A stretch of 64,000 bases of DNA from Streptomyces sp. V4I2 (lineage in GTDB: Bacteria > Actinomycetota > Actinomycetes > Streptomycetales > Streptomycetaceae). The translations under genes were made by a program, and so were the position numbers. Below, in pieces: positions 53,401 through 60,297 of this stretch. Numbering within the stretch: position 1 is the first letter of the stretch; the number at the start of each line of letters is the position of its first letter. The notes under the pieces were generated by a model that saw only the letters and a program-made list of their open reading frames with translations, was not told the DNA's origin and searched no databases. The stretch is from the NCBI RefSeq assembly GCF_030817655.1, contig NZ_JAUSZM010000003.1, positions 4,154,001-4,218,000 of the forward strand, read 5' to 3'.

Positions 53401-54171
53401 GGCGGGGACGGCCTGGAGCGCCGGGGTGTACCGGGAGTTGAAGCGGATCGTGCGCAGGCGCCCGGCGAAGAGCCGGCGGCCGACCTCCCGGAGCTTCCCG
53501 GTCTCCTGGTCCTCCTGCCCGAAGCCCTTCACCACGCGGACGCCGCTGACGGCGCCGTCGACGACGCCCGCGACGGCGGCGGCCTGGGCCTGGGCGTACC
53601 AGGTGGCGGGGTGGAGCTTGCTGCGGCTGCGCCTGGCGATCCACCACAGGGCGGGGGCGACGGCCAGGGCGACCAGGGTGAGCGGCAGCGACAGCCACGC
53701 CATGATCACCAGGGAGATCAGGAAGAGCAGGATGTTCCCGATGGTCATCGGGAGCATGAAGAGCAGGCCCTGGATCAGCTGGAGGTCGCTGGTGGCACGG
53801 CCGACGACCTGGCCGGTGGACAGCTCGTCCTGGCGGCGGCCGTCCAGGCGGGTGATCGTCCCGTACATCTCGGTCCGCAGGTCGTGCTGGACGTCCAGGG
53901 CGAGGCGGCCGCCGTAGTAGCGGCGGATGTAGGTGAAGACGTAGACGGCGACGGCCGCGACGATCAGGGCACCGGCCCAGGGGGCCATGTCCCGGCTGTG
54001 GTCGCCGATCACGTCGTCGATGATCACCTTGGTGACCAGGGGGACCAGCGCCATGACGGCCATGCCGCCGAGGGAGGAGCCGAGGGCGAGGACGACGTCC
54101 GTGCGGTGGCGCCATGCGTAGCCGGCCAGCCTGCGGGCCCAGCCCTGTGTCTCCCCCTGGTGCGCTGCCAC
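50455..54171 (-). CDS. Single-chain ABC exporter (TMD-ABC-TMD-ABC)
   Basis: A 1238-aa exporter holding two complete half-transporters. First half: six helices from DVVLALGSSLGGMAVMALV, then an ATPase with VVGSSGSGKSTV, LSGGQRQRVALA and LLVLDDATSAVD; the D of the last motif replaces the catalytic Glu, so this site may be weak. A charged linker (about 590-680) joins to the second half, with helices from LLVSLGLVAVDAGMGLLLPV and an ATPase with VGETGAGKSTLV, LSAGQRQLIALA and LLLDEATAALD with Glu. Multidrug or lipid export is the family role. GGAAGG precedes the GTG start. Confidence 0.92.
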   Translation of the reverse strand: MAAHQGETQGWARRLAGYAWRHRTDVVLALGSSLGGMAVMALVPLVTKVIIDDVIGDHSRDMAPWAGALIVAAVAVYVFTYIRRYYGGRLALDVQHDLRTEMYGTITRLDGRRQDELSTGQVVGRATSDLQLIQGLLFMLPMTIGNILLFLISLVIMAWLSLPLTLVALAVAPALWWIARRSRSKLHPATWYAQAQAAAVAGVVDGAVSGVRVVKGFGQEDQETGKLREVGRRLFAGRLRTIRFNSRYTPALQAVPALGQVAMLAVGGWLAVRGHITLGTFVAFSTYLAQLVGPVRMLAMVLTVGQQARAGTERVLELIDTEPSMKDGTKELPADAPATVEFDDVSFGYDDERPVLDGLSFEIRPGETLAVVGSSGSGKSTVSLLMPRFYDVTRGAVLIGGHDVRELTLESLRAAIGLVPEDSFLFSDTIRNNIAYGRPEATQEEIEAAARAAQADRFIRELPEGYDTTVGEHGLTLSGGQRQRVALARAILTDPRLLVLDDATSAVDARVEHEIHEALRQVMQGRTTLLIAHRRSTLNLADRIAVLDGGRLADLGTHEELQQRSALYRRLLTDPDELGGVSPGHARPAEPTEDTSVRDELDAEFDAESGITPRLWAGERERRDIAMDGTPATPELLAEVDALPPATDTPGIDEARAVAAEESYGLRRLLRGFGLPLLVSLGLVAVDAGMGLLLPVMIRNGIDDGVTQMALGAVWAASLLALLSVFVQWAAQVGEIRMTGRTGERVLYSLRLKIFSQLQRLGLDYYERELTGRIMTRMTTDVDALSTFLQTGLVTAFVSVVTFFGIMVALLVIDVELALVVFATLPPLIVATFFFRRASVKAYELARERVSLVNADLQESVSGLRIVQAFRRERDGAARFAERSDSYRRARIRGQWLISIYFPFVQFLSSVAAAAVLIAGAGRVDAATLTTGALVAYLLYIDLFFAPVQQLSQVFDGYQQATVSLGRIQELLQEPTSTENADEPLQVLSLRGEIAFEDVHFKYGDEEEALTGIDLRIPAGQTVAFVGETGAGKSTLVKLVARFYDPTGGRVTVDGTDLKTLDLTSYRHRLGVVPQEAYLFQGTVRDAIAYGRPDATDAEVEAAARAVGAHEMIATLDGGYLHEVAERGRNLSAGQRQLIALARAELVDPDVLLLDEATAALDLATEAQVNQATDRIAGRRTTLVVAHRLTTAARADRVVVMDRGQVAEDGTHEELLARDGRYAELWRTFVGEDAPAAA

Positions 54172-54307
54172 GCCGGTGCCTTCCGTTCGTTCTGATCGTC
54201 CAACCTGATCGTCCGCAAGGCACCAACGCGAAAGGAAGCGGATTTCATCCCTCCGCAACAAACGGGAGGTGGAAAGGGAGAAGGCAAAGGGAAAGGGAGG
54301 CGCGAGG

Positions 54308-55324
54308 TCAGACGCGTACCCGCAGGTAGTAGAACCGGGTCGTCTGTACCGCGTTCTGGTTGTCGTCGCTCACCAGCAGCACCTTCAGGCCGCCCTTGCC
54401 CCGGCCCGTGACCACCATGCCCTCGATGTTGTCGAGGAGCGGGTTCGGCTGGGGCTGCTTGGCCGTGGCGCCCAGGGTCGGGCAGGCGGCGATGTCTGTG
54501 AGCAGCGTCTTCTTGATCAGCCGTACGCCGTCCTGGCCGGTGAGCGTGTCGACACCGCTCGTGTCCGTCGCGCGGCGCGGGTCGGCCAGGTAGAGGCGGA
54601 CGGTGTTGCCGACCCCGGAGGTGAAGCCGCGCTCCAGGACGAGGAGGCGGCCGTCGGGCAGGGCCTGGATCTCGGGGACGCCGAGGCCGGTGTCGGTGCG
54701 GTAGGCGTACTGGGCGCCGAGCTCGAAGGTCGTCCCGTGCCGCTCCCAGGTCTGGAGGCGGACGAGGCCCGCGCTGTCGCCGGACAGGGCGTACTCCATC
54801 GACGCGAGCAGCGTGCGGCCGCCGGGGAGCATCGTCAGCCCCTCGAAGGTGCCGTTCGACACCGCACGGCCGGCCGGGGCGACCTGGAGGGAGGGCGGGA
54901 CCGGGAGGCGGTCGAGGATCTTGCCCTGGGGGCTGTATCGACGTACCGACGGCTCGGTCTCGGAGGTGATCAGCCGGGTGCCGTCCCGGTCGATCACCAG
55001 GCCCTCGGAGTCCAGGGCGGTGCCGTTCTCGTCGGCGAGCGGGACGACGGACTCCGGCGCGAGTGTCTTCGGGTTCAGGGCGAAGAGGGAGGACCGGTCG
55101 GAGAGGGCGGCGAGAGAGCCGTCCCGGTCCACCGCGAGGGCGGAGAAGTTGCCGACGAAGGTGCCGTCGTACGTCGTCTTGTCGAGCGCGTCCGAGAAGC
55201 GGTCGATCGAGACGGACGGCGAACAGGCGTGGCTCTCCCCGGCGGCGGCGGGCGAGGCGGCGGTCAGGCAGGTGGCCGCCGCCAGGGCCGCGGTGGTGGT
55301 GGCGAGTACGGTTCTCAGGCGCAT
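54308..55324 (-). CDS. Secreted phytase-esterase-like protein
   Basis: A 338-aa secreted beta-propeller-type protein of the esterase-like activity of phytase family. Signal peptide MRLRTVLATTTAALAAATCL; then NFSALAVDRDGSLAALSDRS, GLVIDRDGTRLITSETEPSVRRY, GTFEGLTMLPGGRTLLASME, GVPEIQALPDGRLLVLERGF and NIEGMVVTGRGKGG. The substrate is unknown; most members show no tested phytase activity. ATG at 55324 gives a clean signal peptide. Confidence 0.85.
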   Translation of the reverse strand: MRLRTVLATTTAALAAATCLTAASPAAAGESHACSPSVSIDRFSDALDKTTYDGTFVGNFSALAVDRDGSLAALSDRSSLFALNPKTLAPESVVPLADENGTALDSEGLVIDRDGTRLITSETEPSVRRYSPQGKILDRLPVPPSLQVAPAGRAVSNGTFEGLTMLPGGRTLLASMEYALSGDSAGLVRLQTWERHGTTFELGAQYAYRTDTGLGVPEIQALPDGRLLVLERGFTSGVGNTVRLYLADPRRATDTSGVDTLTGQDGVRLIKKTLLTDIAACPTLGATAKQPQPNPLLDNIEGMVVTGRGKGGLKVLLVSDDNQNAVQTTRFYYLRVRV

Positions 55325-55377
55325 ACAGGTCACCGTAGGACGAGCCGGTGACGGACGGGCGACGGGGCGGTGAAGCG

Positions 55378-56229
55378 TCAGCTCGCGGCCAGGTCCCTGT
55401 GGACGACCTTGGCGACACCCTGGATGGTCGTGATCCCGTAGTTCATGGTGCTGTTGCCGTGGGTGAGCACCGTGATCACGTAGTCGTGGCCGTTACCCTT
55501 GAAGGCTCCGACGCTGTGCACCCGCCAGCCGTGGGTGGCCCGCTGCAGCCAGCCGTTCTTGACGGCGACCGAGACTCCGGACGGCACTCCGTACGGCGTT
55601 CCCCAGCGCTGCGAGGAGATGACCTGGCCCATCAACTTGCGGATGTAGGCACGGGAGTTGTCGCTCAGGACCGTGTTGCTCGCGGTGACCAGCTTGAGCA
55701 GCTTCTGTTCGTCGGTGACGGTGATCTGGGTCAGGCCCCAGTAGCCGTTCGCGCCGGGCTTGGTCTGGGTCATGCCGGCCGCGGTGAGGAAGCCCCTGAT
55801 CTTCGTCAGGCCCAGCTGCTTCCAGAGCGTGCTGGTCGCTGCGTTGTCCGACTTGGTGATCATGGCCTTGGCGAGGGTGGCCTCGCGGTCGGTGAGGTAG
55901 CGGTTGTGCTTCTTCGCGTCCCACAACAGCGCGGCGAGGACGGTGACCTTGACGACGCTGGCCGAGTCGAAGGCCGTCGCGGGGCGCAGGGTGCAGGTCG
56001 TCTTGGTGGTGCGGTCGTAGACGCCGACGGCGACCGTGCCCTTGCGGGTGGCGAGGGCCGTGGTGATGTCCTTCTTCAGCTTGGCGGCGAGGCCCGCCTT
56101 GGCCGACGTACAGCTGACGGTCGGCGTGGCCGCGGCGGCGGGCGCGGCGGCGGCCACGACAGGGAGGAGCACGCCCGCGCCCACGCCTGCCGCGAGCACT
56201 CTCGCGCGCCTTGATATCCCGTGAGTCAT
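55378..56229 (-). CDS. Secreted beta-lactamase-fold serine hydrolase
   Basis: A 283-aa protein with signal peptide (SRRARVLAAGVGAGVLLPVVAAAAPAAAA) and the class A beta-lactamase/PBP fold: SxxK in FDSASVVKVTVLA, SDN in ITKSDNAATS, and KNG in VAVKNGWLQR where true beta-lactamases have K(T/S)G. The Glu166 region is not obvious. A cell-wall or peptide hydrolase function is more likely than drug resistance. ATG at 56229 is preferred. Single gene. Confidence 0.85.
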   Translation of the reverse strand: MTHGISRRARVLAAGVGAGVLLPVVAAAAPAAAATPTVSCTSAKAGLAAKLKKDITTALATRKGTVAVGVYDRTTKTTCTLRPATAFDSASVVKVTVLAALLWDAKKHNRYLTDREATLAKAMITKSDNAATSTLWKQLGLTKIRGFLTAAGMTQTKPGANGYWGLTQITVTDEQKLLKLVTASNTVLSDNSRAYIRKLMGQVISSQRWGTPYGVPSGVSVAVKNGWLQRATHGWRVHSVGAFKGNGHDYVITVLTHGNSTMNYGITTIQGVAKVVHRDLAAS

Positions 56230-56301
56230 GCCCATGTTGACTCACAAGTTCGACTGAAAGGTTGTACGCATCCGGGAACGTTTGAACAAAGGCTGTACGC
56301 G

Positions 56302-56705
56302 GTGTCAGGGTGCACGCTCACCGACGAGGAGCGGCGCGAGCGGGCGGAGCGGACCCGCGCCTATCTGGCCGAGCAATTCGGAGCCGAGGTCACGGACGAG
56401 GAGAGCGCAGCGATGGGCCGCAAACCCGGCTGTGGGCACCGGTCCTGTCGATCCTCGATGCCGACGCGGAACATCTCGGGATCGCCGAGCACATCGGGCA
56501 GCTCGATGTCATCCACACCGTTGACCTCGACCATCCGGCGATGCTCACCGTCGCCCAGTTGCGCAGAGACGGCGCTCCGCCCGGGATCGCGGCCGCCGTC
56601 CACGCCGTGCGTCATCTACCCGAATGGGGTGCGGACGCACTGGTCGCCACGGTCACCCCGAAAGCCTACGAGGGACGCGGGGTGCCTGTTCTCGACCTCA
56701 CGCGC
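56302..56705 (+). pseudogene. Decayed two-part gene, toxin-antitoxin-like
   Basis: From a GTG at 56302 one frame reads LTDEERRERAERTRAYLAEQ, a short helical antitoxin-like start. Near 56435 the protein-like reading moves to another frame: LWAPVLSILDADAEHLGIAE, then GAPPGIAAAVHAVRHLPEWG and DALVATVTPKAYEGRGVPVL, which looks like the C-terminal half of a PIN-like toxin. The antitoxin end and toxin start are missing, as if deleted together. Family assignment is from memory and tentative. Confidence 0.4.
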
Positions 56706-56783
56706 CGACCAGGGCGTACCTCGCGTCTGCGGGTGCAACCCCCGCCCGGAGGCGGGTCATTCGTCCGCTGGACAAAGGGAAAA

Positions 56784-56812
56784 GCGGCCGGTCGCGTGGT
56801 GCGACCGGCCGC
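56784..56812 (-). terminator. Terminator of the large FG-GAP protein gene
   Basis: Perfect 12-bp arms GCGGCCGGTCGC and GCGACCGGCCGC with a 5-nt loop; on the minus strand the stem is followed by TTTTCCC. It lies about 60 bp beyond the stop codon at 56871. Confidence 0.85.
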
Positions 56813-56821
56813 CTCGTTCCG

Positions 56822-56869
56822 CAGTCCGGCAGTCCGGCAGTCCGGCAGTCCGGCAGTCCGGCAGTCCGG
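56822..56869. repeat. Six tandem copies of CAGTCCGG
   Basis: An uninterrupted octanucleotide microsatellite of 48 bp between the stop codon (56873..56871) and the terminator of the large secreted protein. All six units are identical. Confidence 0.97.
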
Positions 56870-56870
56870 G

Positions 56871-59800
56871 TCAGGAGATCGACTTGATCGCCTGCCAGCC
56901 GCCGCCGCCGACCACCGCCGAGGGGCCCACCAGGCCGCTCTTGCGGCCGGGCACGAACGCCAGGCCCGCCGTGGTGTTCGCCGTCGTGGTCCACAGGTCC
57001 GGGACGCCGTCACCGTCGGTGTCGCCGGAGGCGGTGAACAGCGGGCGGGCCGCCATGGTCCAACCGGTGGCGTACGGCGTGCGGCTGGAGCCGAGGCCCA
57101 GCGCCGCCGGGTCGGTGCCGCCGTCGGGGACCCCGTCGCCGTCCGCGTCCCCCCGGCTGCGGCCGTGGTACAGCCACAGCTCGCCGTTCTCGGTGTTGCG
57201 GGCGATCAGATCGGTGAAACCGTCACCGTCGACGTCCCCGGGCGAGGCGAGCTGCATCTTGGCCCAGCCGACGGCGCCGATGAGGTATCCGGAGTCGAGC
57301 GTGCCGTACGTGTAGCCCGGCAGGAACCACAACTGGTCGCCGATGACCGCGACGAAGTCGGGGTTGTACGCCTCGCTGTCCGGCGTGACGTCGCCGATCG
57401 ACACGATCTGCTTGATCGTCGAGGGGTTGAGCGCCACGTCCGTCTCCGCGTCCGGGAAGACGTACACCTCCTGTTTGGTGTCCTCGGTGAACTCGCCCTG
57501 GCCGTCGTTGGGATAGAGCCACAGCTTGCCGTCGGAGCGGCGGGCCACCAGGTCCTCGTAGAAGTCCTCGGTCCAGTCTCCGCGGTGGGTCATCAGGGCG
57601 CCGTTCCAGCCGCCGCCCGAGGAGAGCGGGAGCATCGTCGCCATCTTGCCGCCACCGATGCCGCCGTACAGACGGAGGTTGTCGGTGCCGTCGACGGCGA
57701 AGAAGTCGGGCATGCCGTCGCCGTTGACGTCACCGGGCTTGTCCATGACGCCCGGACTCTTCACATAGAAGCGGTACGGATAGACCGGGCCGACGTTGCC
57801 GCCCGCGTCCACCATGCGCACGTACAGCGTGTGCGGTCCCGGTGTGAGCGGAGTGATCTTCGCCTGGGCCGCGCCGCCCTTGGCCGCGGGCTTCGCCGAG
57901 GTGCTCGGCGGCGTGCGGTCCAGGCCGTACAGGTACTCGGTGGTGTCCGACACGCCGTTGGCGCCGAACTCGAAGACGCCCTCCGTGCGGGCCAGCGCGC
58001 CCTCGACCGGCTCGATGTCGGGCGTCGTCTCCGGGTACAGGTCGTCCTTGGAGTCGACGACCGGCATCACGGTCGGCGCGTTCGGGTCGAAGCCGAAGCG
58101 GCAGCCGGCCGCGCCCAGCGTCGGCGTCCAGTCGGAGGCGAAGGCGGCGTCGGCGGTGTCCTCCGCCTGCGCTTTCCAGGAGAACTGCCCGTTGCTGGCG
58201 GTGATGTACTTGGCGAGCAGGTCCTTGCCCACGGTGACCTGGGCTCTCGCGCCCTTGGAGTCACTCGCCTTGACGGTGACCTTCACCCGTTTGTCGAAGA
58301 TGAGGCCCGGTGAGACGTCGCGCTTGCCGGTGGCCCACAGGTTGAACTGGACGTTGACGTCACCGCCGTCCTGGTCCCAGACCTGCGCGGTGAGCTTCAC
58401 GTCCGTGTTGCCGAGGGTGGCGTACGACGAACCGTTCCCGCAGTCGGTGCTGCTGACCTTGGTGCTGGGGATGGTGTCGAGCGACCAGGGCGCCTTCGGC
58501 AGACGGTTGAACTCGACGATCAGCTTGGCGTCCGGCTTGAACTTCTTCCAGCTGTACTCGTCCTTGTTGTCCTCCGCGCTCTGCGGGGCCCGCAGTCCGA
58601 AGGTGATGTTGGGCCACTTGGCGGCCGCCGCCTTGACCGCCGCGTCCTTGGCCGCGAAGTCGACCGCCGCGTTCGCGCAGCCGTACGTCTCGTTGCCGTG
58701 GGCGACGCTGCGGCTGTCCTGGCGGGTGGACCAGGACGGCTGCTTGTTCCACGTGGTCGCCGAGCTGATGGAACCGGTCAGGTACAGCTCGACCGGCTTG
58801 GGCGTGCAGGACCACGAGTGCGTCTCGGTGATCTGGAACTGGGCGTCGATCACCTTCACGCCCGCCAGGAACTTCGAGCCGACGCGGAAGAAGGAGCGGG
58901 CGGTGCCGCCCGTGGACGACTCGTAGCCGACGCGCGCCTCGCTCGTCGTACCGCCGTCCCAGCCGGTGCCGTTCCAGTAACTGCTGGTCGGATGCGGCTT
59001 GTAGGCGATCGTCCAGGCCTCGCGGGTGCCGGTCATCCGCGGGTCGATGTAGACCGGGAACTCGGTGTCCGCGGCGTCCAACAGCTTCTGGTCCGGCGTC
59101 AGCGAGATCCGGTCGTCGGTGACTTCGACGCCGACCTCGCTGCTCTTGGTGCCGGGGGTGAGCGGGGAGGGCTCGGCGTCGGCGGCCGCGGCCTGAACCG
59201 TGGCGGCACCCGCCGTACGCAGCGACTTGGCGCTGCCGGACGAGGAGGCGGTCCGGGCCTTTGTGCCGGACGAGGCCGTCTGCGGCGCCGTCTCCTCCTC
59301 CGCCGTGCCCGAGGAGTCCCACATCCGGGCCGTGGACGACGCGAACACCGTCTGTCCGGCCGCGTTGACGGCCCGGAGCGTGCCCGTCTCGGTGTCCTTC
59401 TGGACGTCCAGGCCCTCGGTGCGCAGACCGAAGCCGATCTCCGCCAGCTCCGGACGGTCGGCCGCCTCGGGCGTCTTCACGATCAGCGCCTGGCTGAAAC
59501 CGTCCAGGCTCGCCCGGACCGCCAGGTCGACGCCGGGGAACACCTCGCGGTAGGTCGCGGCAGAGCCGTCGAGAACCGGCTCCGGCAGGACTTTCGGCCA
59601 GGTCAGGGCCAGTTCGCCGCCCTGGTCGGCGAGGGTCACCAGACGGGTGTCGCCGCCGGCGGAGAACGTGACGTGACCGGGTGCCGCCTTGGGCGAGATC
59701 CGGCCGGTCACCTCGGTGAGCGTCGTGTCCACCGGGGTCCAGGCGCCCTCGCGCTTCACGCGGACGGGCAGGGTGTGCTGGGTCTGGCGCAGGTTCCCGT

Positions 59801-60068
59801 TGGGTAAGGCGTGTGTCTCGCTGGTCTCGGTACGGGCGGACGCCACCTCCACGGGCTCCCCGGTCCGGGCGGCCTCCTGGAGCGCGTGCTCCTCGGCGTT
59901 CGTGGCGGTCTCGGCCACCGTGGTCGAGTCGGTGTCGGCCGCCGCGGCCGTGAGCGATGTCATCGGTGTCAGCGGTGTCAGTCCCAGCGTCCCGCCGGCG
60001 AGCGCCGCGACGAGTGCGGCGCGCGCTAAGCGCCTGGTCGGGCGCTGTCTTCGGGATGGTTGTGGCAT
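56871..60068 (-). CDS. Large secreted DNRLRE/FG-GAP repeat protein
   Basis: A 1065-aa secreted protein. After a basic signal peptide (RRLARAALVAALAGGTLGLT) come an Ala/Thr-rich region, a beta domain (about 90-260) and a DNRLRE-like domain (about 340-530: EFPVYIDPRMTGTREAWTIA, SFFRVGSKFLAGVKVIDAQFQ, SSATTWNKQPSW). The C-terminal third has FG-GAP/VCBS repeats with calcium-type loops: PGDVNGDGMPDFFAVDG, PGDVDGDGFTDLIARN, SGDTDGDGVPDLWTTT. Such proteins often sit beside RHS genes in Streptomyces, as here, and probably act at the surface or outside. GGGGGG before ATG at 60068 fixes the start. Confidence 0.88.
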   Translation of the reverse strand: MPQPSRRQRPTRRLARAALVAALAGGTLGLTPLTPMTSLTAAAADTDSTTVAETATNAEEHALQEAARTGEPVEVASARTETSETHALPNGNLRQTQHTLPVRVKREGAWTPVDTTLTEVTGRISPKAAPGHVTFSAGGDTRLVTLADQGGELALTWPKVLPEPVLDGSAATYREVFPGVDLAVRASLDGFSQALIVKTPEAADRPELAEIGFGLRTEGLDVQKDTETGTLRAVNAAGQTVFASSTARMWDSSGTAEEETAPQTASSGTKARTASSSGSAKSLRTAGAATVQAAAADAEPSPLTPGTKSSEVGVEVTDDRISLTPDQKLLDAADTEFPVYIDPRMTGTREAWTIAYKPHPTSSYWNGTGWDGGTTSEARVGYESSTGGTARSFFRVGSKFLAGVKVIDAQFQITETHSWSCTPKPVELYLTGSISSATTWNKQPSWSTRQDSRSVAHGNETYGCANAAVDFAAKDAAVKAAAAKWPNITFGLRAPQSAEDNKDEYSWKKFKPDAKLIVEFNRLPKAPWSLDTIPSTKVSSTDCGNGSSYATLGNTDVKLTAQVWDQDGGDVNVQFNLWATGKRDVSPGLIFDKRVKVTVKASDSKGARAQVTVGKDLLAKYITASNGQFSWKAQAEDTADAAFASDWTPTLGAAGCRFGFDPNAPTVMPVVDSKDDLYPETTPDIEPVEGALARTEGVFEFGANGVSDTTEYLYGLDRTPPSTSAKPAAKGGAAQAKITPLTPGPHTLYVRMVDAGGNVGPVYPYRFYVKSPGVMDKPGDVNGDGMPDFFAVDGTDNLRLYGGIGGGKMATMLPLSSGGGWNGALMTHRGDWTEDFYEDLVARRSDGKLWLYPNDGQGEFTEDTKQEVYVFPDAETDVALNPSTIKQIVSIGDVTPDSEAYNPDFVAVIGDQLWFLPGYTYGTLDSGYLIGAVGWAKMQLASPGDVDGDGFTDLIARNTENGELWLYHGRSRGDADGDGVPDGGTDPAALGLGSSRTPYATGWTMAARPLFTASGDTDGDGVPDLWTTTANTTAGLAFVPGRKSGLVGPSAVVGGGGWQAIKSIS

Positions 60069-60241
60069 GGGCGAATCCCCCCGGAGTCGTTGCCGTGCGA
60101 GCCCCTTCCGGGGGTCGCTGCGCGCCCTTTCACGCGGGCCGCGACGCCGAACAGTACACGTCACCGGGGGAATTCTTTACGGACCCATAGGAGAAGTGGG
60201 GATTGTCCCATTGCCTTGGCTTTACTTGTCAGGATGTTCGA

Positions 60242-60277
60242 AAGCGCTTACTGTCTGACCGTTCAACGGTCACACAG
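60242..60277 (+). promoter_or_regulatory. AAGCGCTT core and 27-bp inverted repeat before the RHS gene
   Basis: AAGCGCTT (60242..60249) has the LacI-family symmetry. It is followed by CTGTCTGACCGTT (60251..60263), one base, and AACGGTCACACAG (60265..60277): 13-bp arms with one mismatch. The repeat ends directly at the ribosome site, so it could act as an operator or as an mRNA hairpin limiting translation. Confidence 0.65.
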
Positions 60278-60297
60278 AGTGAGGGGGAGGTCCTTTA

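Noticed and set aside
50407..54195. Two long plus-strand frames opposite the ABC exporter
   Set aside because: Antisense shadows; no start signals and no recognisable protein motifs.
56822..56869. CRISPR array
   Set aside because: The units are directly adjacent 8-mers with no spacers; it is a microsatellite.
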